NCBI GenBank assembly: GCA_023212695.1 | Contig: JALCCG010000054.1 | Location: 1 to 64,000, forward strand | Reading direction: 5' to 3' | Source of the DNA: Sporisorium sorghi | Lineage: Eukaryota > Basidiomycota > Ustilaginomycetes > Ustilaginales > Ustilaginaceae | DNA: 64,000 nucleotides | In this document: positions 63,084 to 64,000 of the stretch, piece by piece | Layout of the letters: each line of letters starts with the position of its first letter | How positions within the stretch are numbered: position 1 is the first letter of the stretch | Notes under the pieces: generated by a model | Databases searched by the model: none | What the model was told of the DNA's origin: nothing | The model's input: the letters and a program-made list of their open reading frames with translations, nothing else | Made by a program: the position numbers and the translations under genes

Positions 63084-63635
63084 GACTGAGTGCGAGATGG
63101 GCCGAGTCGAAGCAAGTGGATGGCGAGTAGTCGAGTGGTGAGAGGCGAAAGACCATCCACCCAAAAAAAGGCCAAGTGTTGATCAGAAGTCGCGAACAAT
63201 GTCTTCCGCATTCCGAGCTCTGTGCGCTTCTCAAAAAGACGCGTTTCTCGCACGACATAATTCACGAAAGGGCTGAGCCAAGTCTAAAATCCGATGATAA
63301 TGACACCCGCATCCAAGCTTTCGTTGTTTGGATCTTCGCCTCTCGCCACCATCATCTGCCTAACCCTTGCAGACGGCACCCGCCCGCTGGTACGGTTCAT
63401 TTGCATCAATTCGATCGAGTCTGAAGTTCGTCGCCACGAGACGTTTGCCTCGCCGAATCTCGGTCAGATCTCTTTGACTTGAATTACGACGAGCCATCGA
63501 GTCGCTCGCTCTTTGCTGTCGTCTCATCTTCGCAAGAACGGCCTTCAATCAGCAGGGTGTCGCCAAAGGAAGGCATTTGAATACACTACTCAGCCGTAAT
63601 ACATTGAGGCTTGTCGTTGCTTTGCATCAGCAATC
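63084..63635. other. Divergent promoter between Nup107 and TFIIB
   Basis: About 550 bases with no recognisable gene or repeat. Confidence 0.5.
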
Positions 63636-64000
63636 ATGACCGCCGACATTGCTCGATCGTCCCAGGTTAGCATCACGCGTTCATTTCTCCTGCCACTGCC
63701 TGCGTCGACACCTTCCACAGCTGTTGAAAAGTCGTCTAGCAGACGCAGTCAGTGCGGCCCGTGTGTGGCAACGCAAGGCCCTGACGTGCAATTGCGGAAC
63801 AACGTCCATGCTAACACTGATTCGCTTGCCTTCTCTCGCCGTGTTCTTTCGCCACCCATGTCTTCATCACAGAATGCTTTTGCTCAGCCTTTTGCACTGA
63901 GCGCTAGGTACGCCGCCGACCGTGGCGATGCTCCCAAGGGCGAGGACGATTTCGTGCCGGACCTCAACGTCCGTCTTATCTGCCGTGACTGCAAGACGGA
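63636..64000 (+). CDS. SUA7: Transcription initiation factor TFIIB, 5' part
   Basis: Exon 1 is 63636-63665 (MTADIARSSQ), the intron is 63666-63872 (GTTAGC donor, CTAAC branch, CACAG acceptor), and exon 2 runs off the window. The visible 53 residues include FVPDLNVRLICRDCK, the start of the N-terminal zinc ribbon (first CxxC) that binds RNA polymerase II. TFIIB bridges TBP-DNA and polymerase II. An in-frame ATG at 63858, just before the acceptor, would give an unspliced alternative N-terminus (MSSSQNAFAQ). The call rests on the short ribbon segment, so other zinc-ribbon initiation factors are less likely but possible. Confidence 0.75.
   Translation, partial: MTADIARSSQVSITRSFLLPLPASTPSTAVEKSSSRRSQCGPCVATQGPDVQLRNNVHANTDSLAFSRRVLSPPMSSSQNAFAQPFALSARYAADRGDAPKGEDDFVPDLNVRLICRDCKT

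Overview
The window looks like nuclear DNA of a basidiomycete smut-type fungus (Ustilaginomycetes, related to Ustilago, Sporisorium or Pseudozyma); I cannot name the species. The signs are: large, mostly intron-free, GC-rich genes on both strands; short introns (about 65-210 bases) with GTAAGT/GTGAGT-type donors, CTRAC-like branch sites and AG acceptors; fungal families (Zn2Cys6 factors, ADP1-type transporter, SMP/C2 protein, a TKL kinase class seen in basidiomycetes); and long Ser/Pro/Gln/Ala-rich disordered regions. There is no bacterial gene organisation, CRISPR array or rRNA.

Layout. 0-2.5 kb looks accessory: a partial low-complexity ORF at the left edge and a candidate secreted protein (906-2038, minus) whose signal peptide lies in a different frame from its body. 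3.4-14 kb: an RS/RG-like disordered protein, a PhoD-like metallophosphatase and a very long polyglutamine ARID (Swi1-like) protein. A gene-poor stretch of about 4 kb follows, then an ADP1-like ABC transporter (17.8-20.7 kb), a 71-residue two-exon protein, the rRNA-processing factor EBP2, a TKL kinase with a C1-like finger (24.1-26.2 kb) and a kelch-repeat single-pass membrane protein (28.4-32.0 kb). 32.4-36.2 kb is a Zn2Cys6 factor with a 5'UTR intron.

37.7-45.6 kb is a block of two intron-rich minus-strand genes. One is a second Zn2Cys6 factor, reconstructed here as 12 exons and 1043 aa, with its zinc cluster split over four exons including exons of 18 and 10 bases. The other is an acyl-CoA synthetase of 10 exons and 685 aa. 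46.5-48 kb holds cytochrome c oxidase subunit COX4 and a small acidic protein with an in-frame TGA followed by 36 open codons. 49.3-50.8 kb looks like a gene graveyard: a GST C-terminal piece, an unidentified ORF without a start, and a MAPEG protein lacking its first membrane helix.

The right part is housekeeping: PYM (exon-junction-complex recycling), an unknown protein, ribulose-phosphate 3-epimerase, a Mug190/tricalbin-like SMP-C2 protein, nucleoporin Nup107/Nup84, and the 5' end of TFIIB.

Most genes are independent units, often in divergent or convergent pairs. There is no obvious biosynthetic cluster. The sequence features I would follow first are the micro-exon zinc cluster, the frame-split secreted protein, the TGA-interrupted small protein and the glutathione-gene relics.
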